Part shown: positions 33,346 to 43,700 of the stretch, piece by piece
How positions within the stretch are numbered: position 1 is the stretch's first letter
Layout of the letters: each line of letters starts with the position of its first letter
Source of the DNA: Dama dama
Taxonomy: Eukaryota > Chordata > Mammalia > Artiodactyla > Cervidae
Assembly (NCBI RefSeq): GCF_033118175.1
Contig: NC_083710.1
Coordinates: 38,657,501 to 38,721,500, forward strand
Length of the DNA stretch: 64,000 bases
Reading direction: 5' to 3'
Notes under the pieces: generated by a model
Seen by the model: only the letters and a program-made list of their open reading frames with translations
Databases searched by the model: none
What the model was told of the DNA's origin: nothing
Program-made: the position numbers and the translations under genes

Positions 33346-34161
33346 ATTTTGAAACAGTGTTTATACTCTGTTTTTCTCCAAGTCCCATTTAAAATAGTAT
33401 AAACCTGATAGCTTTAGCAGCAGGCTTGTATTTGGGGATTGGTATATAAACTACAAGGTTGAACATACATCCCCGCCAAGGACTTTCTCTACAGCTGGTG
33501 AAGAAGAAATGAACAAAGCTGGAGCCTGAAAAGACCAATACATTCAATGTGTTCAGACAAATGTCGGCAGCTGCCAGGGAAGACTGCATACTTAGAATGG
33601 TTAGTCGGCTAGAGATCGGCTCTATTATAAGAACGTGTTTCCTCTGCAGAAGAAAAGTTTGAATGCATTAAGTTTTAATGAGACTTCTAGAGGTCTGGGC
33701 ACATAATGAAAAAAAAAAATCATCATCATCATAATCACAAAACACAGTTTTTCAAATAAGTTGAAAGATTTTCAGCAAAAGAAAACAAAAATTAAAAATG
33801 AGGTTTTTGTCCTGGAAAATAAATTACACAAAGGGAACAGTATATTTCTGTATGTTTGACCCCCAAAGAGTGGAAATTGGCACAACAGAGCTTCATTTGC
33901 CCCATTCACTCATCACTCAGTCCCATATTCCTTCACTGAATGTCTAATATGTGCTGGACATGGTGCTCTGTTCTGAGGATACAGAAAAATAAGATATCCT
34001 CACCCATGAAGATGTCAGACTATGGCAGAAATACAATGGTTTTAAACACACCAAATACTCTAATAGGAAGATAAGAGCACTTACTTGGGGCTTGGGGCCA
34101 TGACTGTATAACAGCTTTCATTAAATGTGTAGAGAACTGTGAATTAGGCAGCACTTTGGAG
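33346..34161. other. AT-rich intergenic DNA
   Basis: No exon seen. Positions 33900-34010 (TGAATGTCTAATATGTGCTG) resemble an old MIR/L2-type tail, too diverged to assign. A short (ATC)n run lies at about 33718-33735. Confidence 0.4.
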
Positions 34162-34368
34162 GCTTCCCTAGTGGCTCAGATGGTAAAGAATCCTCCTGCA
34201 ATTCAGGAGACCCAGGTTCAATCCCAGAATTGGGAAGATCCCCTGGAGGAGGAAATGGCAACTCCAGTATTCTTGCCTGGAGAACTCCGTGGACAGAGGA
34301 GCCTGGCAGGCTACAGACCATGAGGTTGCAAAAGAGTCAGACATGACTGAGTGACTTTCACTCTCATA
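34162..34368 (+). mobile_element. Bov-tA SINE, sense
   Basis: GGCTTCCCTAGTGGCTCAGA to CAGACATGACTGAGTGACTT; all parts present. Confidence 0.9.
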
Positions 34369-34837
34369 TACATAACTACATTTTGTAACTGTGGCTCCTG
34401 GAAATCAAGCATAAACTTTAGTATATTCAGGATGTACATATATCCTAGAAATCACACAATTACCATCGGACAGAAACGAGCTAGACATCAATGATTCAGA
34501 AAAGCATGACATATGCTTTCCTGAGAGCTACCAGAAAGCTACCAGAATTATCAAGAGCTACCAGAATTAGAAGTGAAAACCAGCCCAGAGGTCTGGTAGG
34601 AGTCAGTCAGATAGGGAAGAGCAGAAGGATCCCAGTTAGCCAGGCTAACCTGGATTATGGACTCATCTGGACTCATGGACATTCGGTCAAGCTCATTTGT
34701 GATCAGAAGGCGAAAATGAGCCAAATCTTCAAGAGGGTCAGCTGACACATGGGGTGAGTCTGCAGGGCATTTGTCTAGTCGCTCCCCTGGACGGCTCATG
34801 CAATGCCCCCACCCCAACCCCAAACCATGGGGCAGTT
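34369..34837. other. Intergenic DNA with a short tandem repeat
   Basis: GCTACCAGAA occurs three times within about 40 bp (34526-34566). No other feature is recognised. Confidence 0.45.
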
Positions 34838-34980
34838 GTTTACGGCTGAGAAAACTGAGACTCAAGGAGTTTAGGTAATTCGTCCCAAATCACAGTGATG
34901 ATCCCAGCAAAGGCGGGAAGCAAACCCTGTGGTCTGGCCCACACAGCTGTGCACTTCGAGTCCCCTCCACTGCCCACCTT
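34838..34980 (-). mobile_element. MIR SINE, antisense
   Basis: TTTACGGCTGAGAAAACTGA and GGAGTTTAGGTAATTCGTCC match the reversed MIR body. Confidence 0.7.
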
Positions 34981-35735
34981 GGGAAGGACGCAGAAAGTGG
35001 TTCCAGCAGCTGGAAAAGTGAAGAAGCTCCAACTGCAGATCAATTGAGACAAGCTCGCAAAGGAAGAGGGAGCAAGAACCAAGGGCAGATCACGACAAGA
35101 GGATCCAAGGAATTAAGTGGTCACATTAGATTTAGTGTGGCACTTGTTCTTTATTTTTGGTTTGGGGTTTGTTTTGCATAACTTCAAGATGGCAGTGATT
35201 ATGTGATGAGGAATCCTGGCACCTTTGGCTGTGGGCTGTAAGTTACTGCATGCCCAAGTAAAGCTTCCGATGGCTCAGGGACATTTCAGAGGCTGAACCC
35301 AAGTTTATTAAGTAAATCTACTCCCAAAAGTAAAGACCAAAGAATGGAGGATCAGAGACCACAAAACAAAGCCAAGTCATCTGCCTCAGCTAAATCATTT
35401 CTTATGAGCAGGGGAATGGCCAGGACTGAGGTGTTGCCCCAAGGCTGCCCTTGGACTCAGGGAAACACCTGGGTCCCTGATGAGGGACACGTGAGGTGTG
35501 CAGCATCTGAGTTGGGGCCAGGTGGAGTAATACACATCATCAAACACTTTATTCGGTTCGGAGAGTTTAAATCCAACACTCAGCAAAGAGTGATCGCCTC
35601 ATTAAAAATTACTTCATCAAAGTTAGACTGCTGGGATGGGACATGATTTAGCAAAACCTGAAGAGCAGACAAGAATGTAAGGATAAGAAGGATGAAAAAA
35701 AGACGGGAAGATACTTTTTGGTTTGTCAGTTTTGC
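34981..35735. other. Intergenic DNA upstream of MICU2
   Basis: About 750 bp without recognised repeats or exons. Confidence 0.45.
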
Positions 35736-35878
35736 AAGATGAAAAACGTTCTGGAGATGATGGTGGTGTCAGTTGCACAACATGAATGTGCTTGATGCCA
35801 CCGAACTGTGCGCTAAAAAATAGTTCAGATGGTAGTGGCATACACATTCCACCACAACTGAAAAATACGCATTTTTAA
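35736..35878 (+). mobile_element. Old L1 (L1M-type) 3' end
   Basis: GAAAAACGTTCTGGAGATGA, GTGTCAGTTGCACAACATGA and CACCGAACTGTGCGCTAAAA follow the 3' UTR of old mammalian L1 copies. Ends about 130 bp before the CpG island. Confidence 0.7.
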
Positions 35879-36009
35879 AAGCTTGTTTGACTGCCACGGA
35901 GAGACAACAGAACACAATGTTTCTTACAAGAAACAATGTTTCTGAGGCCCGAAGGCCTGTGCGGAAGCCTGCAGAGCTTGGGTGGCTTTCTGACTCAGGA
36001 TATTCTGGA

Positions 36010-36424
36010 CAGCGGCCGGCAGGAGGTAGAGCCCACTCAGTCCCCACGACCCGCAGGGCACGCCCCTCCGCTCACAGCACCGCCTTGATCACGCCCACCG
36101 GGAAGAGGCTCCGTCTCACTGCGGCCACAGCCACCGCGCCGGACCACAGACCCCCAGCCCCGACTCGCGACCCCAGGCCCGGCTGGGTCTGACCGGACGC
36201 GCAAGGACCTCACGCGTCTCACCGTGTCCCTGCCCCGGAGGCGTGCCTAATCTATCTCGGACACGCCCCCGGGAACGCCCCGCCCCGTCCCCGCCCACAG
36301 CAAGGTGCGCAGGCTCGGGGGCGGGGCGGAGAGTGCCTCGGTCTCGCGACACCGCTGCCAGGCGCGAGTTTTCGGGACGCCGTGGGAAGCGGCGCGAGCG
36401 CCGCCTCGGAGCGCTTCCGCAAAG
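36010..36424 (+). promoter_or_regulatory. MICU2: MICU2 CpG-island promoter and 5' UTR
   Basis: Dense CpG begins near 35990-36010 and continues through exon 1. There is no TATA box. GC boxes (Sp1-type) lie at 36276-36298 (CGCCCCGCCCCGTCCCCGCC) and 36317-36330 (GGGGGCGGGGCGG). A perfect 7-bp inverted repeat with a 2-base loop (GCGGCGC GA GCGCCGC, 36389-36404) lies 20 bases before the start codon and could fold in the 5' UTR. I see no upstream ATG between 36240 and 36424. The transcription start is not determinable by eye; 36300-36410 is likely. A housekeeping-type promoter fits a ubiquitous mitochondrial protein. Confidence 0.8.
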
Positions 36425-36432
36425 ATGGCGGC
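36422..36432 (+). promoter_or_regulatory. YY1-type motif over the start codon
   Basis: AAGATGGCGGC matches the YY1 activating consensus in the orientation found just downstream of many housekeeping-gene start sites. The same bases give a strong initiation context: A at -3 and G at +4 around ATG 36425. Confidence 0.65.
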
Positions 36433-36628
36433 AGCGGGCGGTGCGCGTCTGGCTGCCTTGGGCGAAAGGCTGCGGCGGGGTTTCGCTGCCGGCCGACGGG
36501 CCTGGCCGGGCCCCGGGCCCGTGGCGGCGGCAGTGGCCGGCGTGGCTGTGGCGGGAGCGGGAGCGGCGTGGTACCACGGCCGCGTGAACGTGGCGGCGCC
36601 CCAGGGCAACCTCACCGTCCTAGCTCAG
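36425..36628 (+). CDS. MICU2: MICU2 exon 1 (mitochondrial calcium uptake 2), partial
   Basis: MICU2 is an EF-hand protein of the mitochondrial intermembrane space. It pairs with MICU1 and gates the MCU calcium uniporter in the inner membrane. Exon 1 encodes 68 residues. Residues 1-27 are basic and alanine-rich with one acidic residue (E14), as in a mitochondrial targeting sequence. Residues 33-49 form an Ala/Val/Gly hydrophobic stretch ending in AGAGAAW. Residues 50-68 end in TVLAQ. The order (AAA start, LRRG, GPGP-type turn, AAAVAG...AGAGAAW, then AQ at the exon end) matches what I know of mammalian MICU2. The frame is closed by GTACGG, giving a phase-0 junction after the Gln codon. The EF hands lie in later exons, outside the window. 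The ATG is the first one in the 5' UTR and has a strong context. In-frame codons further upstream lack ATG. Confidence 0.9.
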
Positions 36629-36634
36629 GTACGG
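36629..36634 (+). other. MICU2: MICU2 exon 1 splice donor
   Basis: CAG|GTACGG. It fits the donor consensus at the exon end and at GTA, but is weak at +4 to +6. The known MICU2 exon 1 also ends after an Ala-Gln pair, which supports this site. Confidence 0.8.
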
Positions 36635-36673
36635 GACGGGCCCAGTCCGGCAGCCCCGCCGCGCCCCTCAGCC

Positions 36674-36931
36674 TGACAGTATTTTTACTTGTATTAAATT
36701 AAGATGCCACAAAGTGAATACGTGCAATAACTCTTCCCCCATCCTCACGTGATTTTACTTAGTGTGGCGAGGTGGTAATTCTTAACATGGTTTTAATAAT
36801 AGTCATGATGTCCTTCATTTCTAGTCATCACATTAAGTGATTTCTCCAAAAAAGTGAATTTATATCCATTCGCTCATGCACTTTTCCGGTTTCCATTGTG
36901 ACCCGTGCTTGCAGTTGTGAGGGTTAGTCAG
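36674..36931 (+). repeat. Copied composite segment inside the CpG island
   Basis: Positions 36674-36747 are identical to 37467-37540 (74 bp). Positions 36752-36931 are identical to 37990-38169 (180 bp). Between them lie 4 unmatched bases (CGTG). The 258-bp AT-rich segment splits the CpG island, whose right half resumes at 36932 with CCTCCTCGGGCACGAGG. The joint is flanked by CC on both sides. The copy here is therefore the newcomer and the downstream blocks are the source. Confidence 0.9.
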
Positions 36932-37466
36932 CCTCCTCGGGCACGAGGAGGGTGGGGATGAGGAGTGGGCGTCTGGAGCGGCCCTGGGGCAGCCGTCTAC
37001 CCGCGGGGACGTGGGGGCGTGTCCGGTGCAGGCCGCCCCGGCCCGCAGGACCGCCAGGTGGTCGACCTGTGCCAGCAGTAACTCTTTAATAATGAAAGCG
37101 TGCGCCCTAAAAGTCGGTCGGTTCGTGATTGCTGGTTTCGTGGTCAACTGTCAGGAACATTGCTGCATGTTATAAACCTGTGTGCTTCCACGGGCTCTAA
37201 GTACCAACCTAAAGACGTTTCTTCTAAAACTGCCGTGTGTGAAAGTAAAGGTCATATTCCCTGGTTCCGCATTAATTTTCCACGTAAAACATTTGAAGCT
37301 TTGAGAGTAAAGTTTGTGTGTGAATATTTTTGAAAATTAAAAGCAGTAATCTTTTTCTGTGGTTAGACTTACATTTTTTCTTTCTAATGGCCTTGAGTTC
37401 TGATAGACTCAACAGTCAGGATTCAACAAGAGAGGAAAGCTGGCCTCGTGACTTAAAACTAAATAT
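36932..37466 (+). other. Right shoulder of CpG island and early intron 1
   Basis: CpG-rich to about 37085 (GTCTACCCGCGGGGACGTGG), then AT-rich. No second exon is recognised. Confidence 0.6.
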
Positions 37467-37540
37467 TGACAGTATTTTTACTTGTATTAAATTAAGATGC
37501 CACAAAGTGAATACGTGCAATAACTCTTCCCCCATCCTCA
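37467..37540 (+). repeat. Source block A of the copied segment
   Basis: TGACAGTATTTTTACTTGTA through CCCCCATCCTCA; identical to 36674-36747, 793 bp upstream. Confidence 0.9.
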
Positions 37541-37589
37541 TACCATTTCTGATCCCAGGAGGAAGAATCTAACAGCGTTTTGTAGCATT

Positions 37590-37960
37590 TTTGTTCATCC
37601 TGTGTCAAGCAGTTCAGTTTGCTGTTCATCTTTGGTTTCTCTGCTTCTGTTTCATCCCTTTAGTTCATCCTGTTTAGTTAATCTTCCCAAGAGTGTCACT
37701 TTAACCACATCTTGTACCCTTCTTCAGAAACCATTAGAGCCTCATGCTTCTAGGATAAAATCCACATTTTTAAGTTTTGTTATTCTGAGCCCTCTGTAGT
37801 CACAGTATGGCATCGAGCTTCACCTGCCTGTTTCCTCCGTCCTTGAAACAAGGGGCCTGTCCATCCCTCTGCTGCCCCGACTGCTGCTCTGCCAGCCGCA
37901 GCACCACCACCACTTTGGAGTCACTTGTGCACGGTCTAGAACTACTGAGCTACACGTGCT
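37590..37960 (+). mobile_element. L2-like ancient LINE fragment
   Basis: CAGAAACCATTAGAGCCTCA, GGATAAAATCCACATTTTTA and GAGCCCTCTGTAGTCACAGT follow the L2 3' region. It lies in the 449 bp skipped between the two copied blocks. Confidence 0.5.
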
Positions 37961-37989
37961 TTTGACACAGCAATATGTATTATACAATT

Positions 37990-38169
37990 ATTTTACTTAG
38001 TGTGGCGAGGTGGTAATTCTTAACATGGTTTTAATAATAGTCATGATGTCCTTCATTTCTAGTCATCACATTAAGTGATTTCTCCAAAAAAGTGAATTTA
38101 TATCCATTCGCTCATGCACTTTTCCGGTTTCCATTGTGACCCGTGCTTGCAGTTGTGAGGGTTAGTCAG
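37990..38169 (+). repeat. Source block B of the copied segment
   Basis: ATTTTACTTAGTGTGGCGAG through GAGGGTTAGTCAG; identical to 36752-36931, 1238 bp upstream. Confidence 0.9.
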
Positions 38170-38358
38170 GAATTCAGGCTTGAATTCGAGGTCATGAAAT
38201 AGCAGATAGATTGGAATTTCCCTTCTTTCTTCTTTCCACAATCCTCGAAGTGCTGCTTCTGTGCCAGGCAGAATGCAAAGAGCTGGGAGTTCAAGACACA
38301 TTTCAAGTGCTCACAGTTTAATGTGAGGGGGGAACTTTAAAAACTTTAATACAGGGTG

Positions 38359-38627
38359 CTACTGCTAAGTCACTTCAGTCATGTGCAACTCTGTGGGACC
38401 CCTTAGATGGCAGCCCACCAGGCTCTGCAGTCCCTGGGATTCTCCAGGCAAGAACACTGGAGTTGGCTGCCATTTCCTTCTCCAATGCATGAAAGTGAAA
38501 AGTGAAAGTGAAGTCGCTCAGTCGTGTCCGACTCTTGGAGAGCCCATGGACTGCAGCCTACCAGGCTCCTCTGCCCATGGGATTTTCCAGGCAAGAGTAC
38601 TGGAGTGGGTTGCCATTGCCTTCTCCC
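38359..38627 (-). mobile_element. Bov-tA-type composite SINE with target-site duplication
   Basis: Two reversed Bov-tA-like 3' halves in series (GGGATTCTCCAGGCAAGAAC near 38438 and GGGATTTTCCAGGCAAGAGT near 38579), linked by ATGAAAGTGAAAAGTGAAAG. It is flanked by TTAATACAGGGTG at 38346-38358 and 38628-38640. The single outer duplication shows that the dimer inserted as one unit. Confidence 0.9.
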
Positions 38628-38640
38628 TTAATACAGGGTG

Positions 38641-38983
38641 AGGGGGTGATAAATGCTGGTGCTCTGGGGGCATCTGGAAGAGCCCTGCACACCAAGCCTG
38701 GTGTCCTGAAGTGGTGACCTGTGGGATGAACAGGGTTCACAGGGCAGGGAGAAGGGGGTGAGCATTGCAGGCACAGGGACAGCATTGCCACGGTCTGGAG
38801 AGAAGGATTGGACTGGTAAGACCTGGGCTATAGAAGATGAGGTTCAGAACCAGTGGTGGGGTACCATCAGGTCAGAAAAAAGTTTTTATCTAGAGGATAG
38901 CAGGCAGCCATCCTGGAGATTGCTAACCTTCATGGTCAGAAATGTTCCCCGGAGAATACAGGCCTAGAATTCAGGGAGTCTGT
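38641..38983 (+). other. Intronic DNA, no feature seen
   Basis: About 340 bp without recognised repeats or exons. Confidence 0.45.
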
Positions 38984-39190
38984 GGCTTCCCTGGTGGCTC
39001 AGACATTAAAGAATCTGCCTGCAATGTGGGAGACACGGGTTCGATCCGAGGGTCAAAAAGATCTCCTGGAGAAGGAAATGGCAACCCACTCCAGTATTCT
39101 TACCTGGAAAATCCCATGGACAGAGCAGCCTGGAGTGCTGCAGTCCTTGGGCTCACAAAGAGTCAGACACGACTAAAGCAACTTAGCACA
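38984..39190 (+). mobile_element. Bov-tA SINE, sense
   Basis: GGCTTCCCTGGTGGCTCAGA to CAGACACGACTAAAGCAACT, all parts present. Confidence 0.9.
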
Positions 39191-39666
39191 TGAACTTAAA
39201 TAGAAAAAGATGACATTTTTGTTTTCAGTGACCTATAAACTTAACATTTTCTTAAATTGTGAGTGTAGGCAACTAGATGCAGAAGTGTTAACAGTAGCTG
39301 TCATCAAGAGCAATCTCAGATATTTTCCTATTCTGATACCATTGTTACAGATATCTCAACGTAATGCTTCTTTGAAATTAGAGAGCTTATTCAGCCTGCC
39401 ACTGTCTCATGTTATTTAGTGCATAAATCAAGAATTACGCATATTGCAAGTTTGGCTTTCACCTTTGGAAAAAAGAGTATGGAGACTTTTTTGAAGGGAG
39501 TGGATTGAAAGTGAGATCAGAAACTTGCAGTAATTCAGGAGAGTTGGTAATGGCTCAATTAGTGGATGAATTGGAAAGACGTTTAAAGATAAATTTGCAG
39601 AGTCTGAGTTGCTGGAATCTTGTGTAAAATGTAATTGTTTCAGAAAATAATACAGGTTCACTCCCC

Positions 39667-39667
<1 letters not shown>
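39191..39667 (+). other. Intronic DNA, no feature seen
   Basis: About 480 bp, AT-rich. No recognised feature. Confidence 0.45.

Positions 39668-39698
<31 letters not shown>
39668..39698. repeat. Poly(C) run of 31
   Basis: An uninterrupted run of 31 C bases. Complementary strand is G31, prone to quadruplex formation and to length error in any sequencing chemistry. Confidence 0.95.
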
Positions 39699-39699
<1 letters not shown>

Positions 39700-40390
39700 C
39701 CACTATCTAAAAGTAGAGCATTCCTTTGAAATCTTTTGTAAGCTGGAATGGTGTAAAATGAAAGAGCAGTTACCTTAACACATCTTGCTCACAGATACAT
39801 GGAATAAATGGAGCTGAGTCACAGATGTTCACAGACACAGTTCGAGCTCTGGCACCTGATGCTGAGATGCTGAGTGCAGTTCCAGGGAGGAAGCTTGGCG
39901 GGGCCGCTCTTGCTGCCTGGGGTGTGCGCTGCCCCTGTGACGGTTCATGGAAAAAGGCTGAGCACTACTTTTGATTTTTGCCTTTTTTTCATAAAAGCAA
40001 AATTCCTCTTCAGATTTTTTTTGGTTAGCAGATAAGAGTACCAGTGTAGGTCTTTGGTGAAAGTGACGTGGCCTGAAGCAAACGACTCCTACAGGAATCC
40101 TGTACCAGTGGTGACATCTGGGCGACAACATAATATTGCCTCTTTCAGAGATCCTCCAGAGCATGTCAGCCTACCAGTCACATTTATGTAAGCTGCTTCC
40201 TCCGAAACACTTTAGTATATTTGAAAACTGTTCTAGGTTTTAGTAGTAATGCTCTTTAAGTATTGTATTTGATTCTGGCATAGTAAAATGAGATAAGACA
40301 TGATAGAAGGGAGAAGACAAAATTATTTTATTATTCCAAGCCATTCTGCTTTAAAAGGATAGAAGTCCTTAATAAGCCTTGATTATGTTA
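39699..40390 (+). other. Intronic DNA, no feature seen
   Basis: About 690 bp, no recognised repeat or exon. Confidence 0.45.
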
Positions 40391-40430
40391 AACACACACA
40401 CACACACACACCCCCCCCATATATATATAG
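40391..40430. repeat. (CA)n(C)n(TA)n compound microsatellite
   Basis: About 10 CA units, then 8 C, then ATATATATATA. Confidence 0.9.
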
Positions 40431-40700
40431 TTACCTCATGGGGAAAGCAGTTAGGAACTCTAGAATTTTTGAGTTGCAATGGCAAAATTATTTTCTTCCT
40501 GCTGGAATTTCAATAATATGTAAAAGTTTTTAGTTTTTATTGTATTTTGTTTTTGCAAACTAGAAACAAATCAAAACAGTTTTGGTAAACCAAAACTGAT
40601 GAAAACAAATCTCTATGTCACTAAGTAAATCTCTAGTGACATGTAAGATCAGACTTAGGGTAGAACTTGTCTGAATCATTTTGATATTATAAATGCTTAT

Positions 40701-43700
40701 CAGTTCAGTTGCTCAGTCATGTCCGACTCTGCAACCCCATGAATCGCAGCACTCCAGGCCTCCCTGTCCTACACCAGCTCCTGGAGTTTACTCAGACGCA
40801 TGTCCATCAAGTCGGTGATGCCATCCAGCCATCTCATCCTCTGTCATCCCCTTCTCCTCTTGTCCCCAACCCCTCCCAGCATCAGGGTCTTTTCCAATGA
40901 GTCAACTCTTCGCATGAGGTGGCCAAAGTACTGGAGTTTCAGCTTCAGCATCAGTCCTTCCAATGAACACCCAGGACTGATCTCCTTTAGGATGGACTGG
41001 TGGGATCTCCTTGCAGTCCAAGGGACTCTCAAGAGTCTTCTCCAACACCACACTTCAAAAGCATCAATTTTTCAGCACTCAGATTTCTTCACAGTCCAAC
41101 TCTCACATCCATCCATGACCACTGGAAAAACTATAGCTTTGACTAGATGGACCTTTGTTGGCAAAGTAATGTTTCTGCTTTTTATTTATTTATTTATTTT
41201 TTGTCTCTGCTTTTTAATATGCTATCTAGATTGATCATAACTTTCCTTTCAAGGACTAAGCGTCTTTTAATTTCATTGCTGCAGTCACCATCTGCCGTGA
41301 TTTTGGAGCCCCAAAAAATAAAGTCAGCCACTGCTTCCACTGTTTCCCATCTATTTGCCATGAAGTGATGGGACCAGATGCCATGATCTTAGTTCTCTGA
41401 ATGTTGAGCTTTAAGCCAACTTTTTCACTCTCCTCTTTCACTTTCATCAAGAAGCTTTTTAGTTCATCTTCACTTTCTGCCATAAGGGTGGTGTCATCTG
41501 CATATCTGAGGTTATTGATATTTCTCCCAGCAATCTTGATTCCAGCTTATGCTTCATCCAGCCCAGCCTTTCTCATGATGTACTCTACATATACCTTAAA
41601 TAAGCAGGTGACAATATACAGCCTTGACGTACTCCTTTTCCTATTTGGAACCAGTCTGTTGTTCCATGTCCAGTTCTAACTGTTGCTTCCTGACCTGCAT
41701 ATAGGTTTCTCAAGAGCTGGGTCAGGTGGTCTGGTATTCCCATCTCTTTCAGAATTTTCCACAGTTGATTGTGATCCACACAGTCGAAGGCTTTGGCGTA
41801 GTCAATAAAGCAGAAATAGATGTTTTTCTGTAACTCTCTTGCTTTCTCGATGATCCAGTGGATGTTGGCAATTTGGTCTCTGGTTCTTCTGCCTTTTTTA
41901 AATCCAGCTTGAACATCTGGAAGTTCACAGTTCACATATTGCTGAAGTCTGGCTTGGAGAATTTTGAGCATTGCTTTACTAGTGTGTGAGATGAGTGCAA
42001 TTGTGTGAGCATTAGTAGTAGTAGTTTGAGCATTCTTTGGGATTGCCTTTCTTTGGGATTGGAATGAAAACTGACCTTTTCCAGTCCTGTGGCCACTGCT
42101 GAGTTTTCCAAATTTGCTGGCGTACTAAAAGCAGCACCTTCACAGCATCATCTTTCAGGATTTGAAATAGCTCAACTGGAATTCCATCACCTCCACTACC
42201 TTTGTTCGTAGTAACGCTTTCTAAGGCCCACCTGACTTCACATTCCAGGATGTCTGGCTCTAGGTGAGTGATCACACCATCGTGATTATCTGGGTCGTGA
42301 AGATCTTTTTTGTACAGTTCTTCTGTGTATTCTTGCCACCTCTTCTTAATATCTTCTGCTGCTGTTAGGTCCATACCATTTCTGTCCTTTATCGAACCCA
42401 TCTTTGCATGAAATGTTCCCTTGGTATCTCTAATTTTGAAGAAATCTCTAGTCTTTCCCATTCTGTTGTTTTCCTCTATTTCTTTGCATTGATCGCTGAG
42501 GAAGGCTTTCTTATCTCTCCTTGCTATTCTTTGGAACTCTGCATTCAAATGGGAATATCTTTCCTTTTCTCCTTTGCTTTTTGCTTCTGTTCTTTTCACA
42601 GCTATTTGTAAGGCCTCCTCAGATAGCCATTTTGCCTTTTTGCATTTCCTTTCCATGGGGATGGTCTTGATCCCTGTCTCCTGTACAATGTCTCGAACCT
42701 CCGTCCATAGTTCATCAGGCACGATGTCTATCTGATCTAGTCCCTTAAATCTATTTCTCACTTCCACTGTATAATCATAAGGGATTTGATTTAGGTCATA
42801 CCTGAATGGTCTAGTGGTTTTCCCTACTTTCTTCAGTTTAAGCCTGAATTTGGCAATAAGGAGTTCATGATCTGAGCCACAGTCAGCTCCCGGTCTGTTT
42901 TTGCTGACTGTATAGAGCTTCTACATCTTTGGCTGCAAAGAATATAATCAGTCTGATTTCAGTGTTGACCATCTGGTGATGTCCATGTGTAGAGTCTTCT
43001 CTTGTGTTGTTGGAAGAGGGTGTTTGCCATGACCAGTGCATTCTCTTGGCAAAACTCTATTAGCCTTTGCCCTGCTTCATTCCGTACTATAAGGCCAAAT
43101 TTGCCTGTTACTCCGGGTGTTTCTTGACTTCCTACTTTTGCATTCCAGTCCCCTATAATGAAAAGGACATCTTTTCTGGGTATTAGCTCTAAAAGGTCTT
43201 GTAGGTCTTCATAGAATCGTTCAACTTGAGCTTCTTCAGCGTTACTGGTTGGGGCATAGGCTTGGATTACTGTGATATTGAATGGTTTGCCTTAGAAACA
43301 AACAGAGATCATTCTGTCATTTTTGAGATTGCATCCAAGTACTGCATTTAGAACTCTTTTGTTGACCATGATGGCTACTCCATTTCTTCTAAGGGATTCC
43401 TGCCCACAGTAGTAGATATAATGGTCATCTGAGTTAAATTCACCCATTCCAGTCCATTTTAGTTTGCTGATTCCTAGAATGTCGACATTCACTCTTGCCA
43501 TCTCCTGTTTGACCACTTCCAATTTGCCTTGATTCATGGACCTAACATTCCAGGTTCCTATGCAATTGCATTGGAGAAGGAATTGGCAACCCATTCCAGT
43601 GTTCTTGCCTGGAGAATCCCAGGGACGGCAGAGCGTGGTGGGCTGCCATCTATGGGGTCACACAGAGTTGGACACAGCTGAAGCAACTTAGCAGCAGCAG

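Noticed and set aside
36116..36615. Long minus-strand and alternate plus-strand frames over the CpG island
   Set aside because: Shadows of high GC content around MICU2 exon 1. The MICU2 frame alone has family similarity and a matching splice site.
37541..37989. Segment skipped between copied blocks considered as a spliced-out intron
   Set aside because: Its ends are not GT...AG and 4 extra bases lie at the joint, so a spliced RNA intermediate does not fit.
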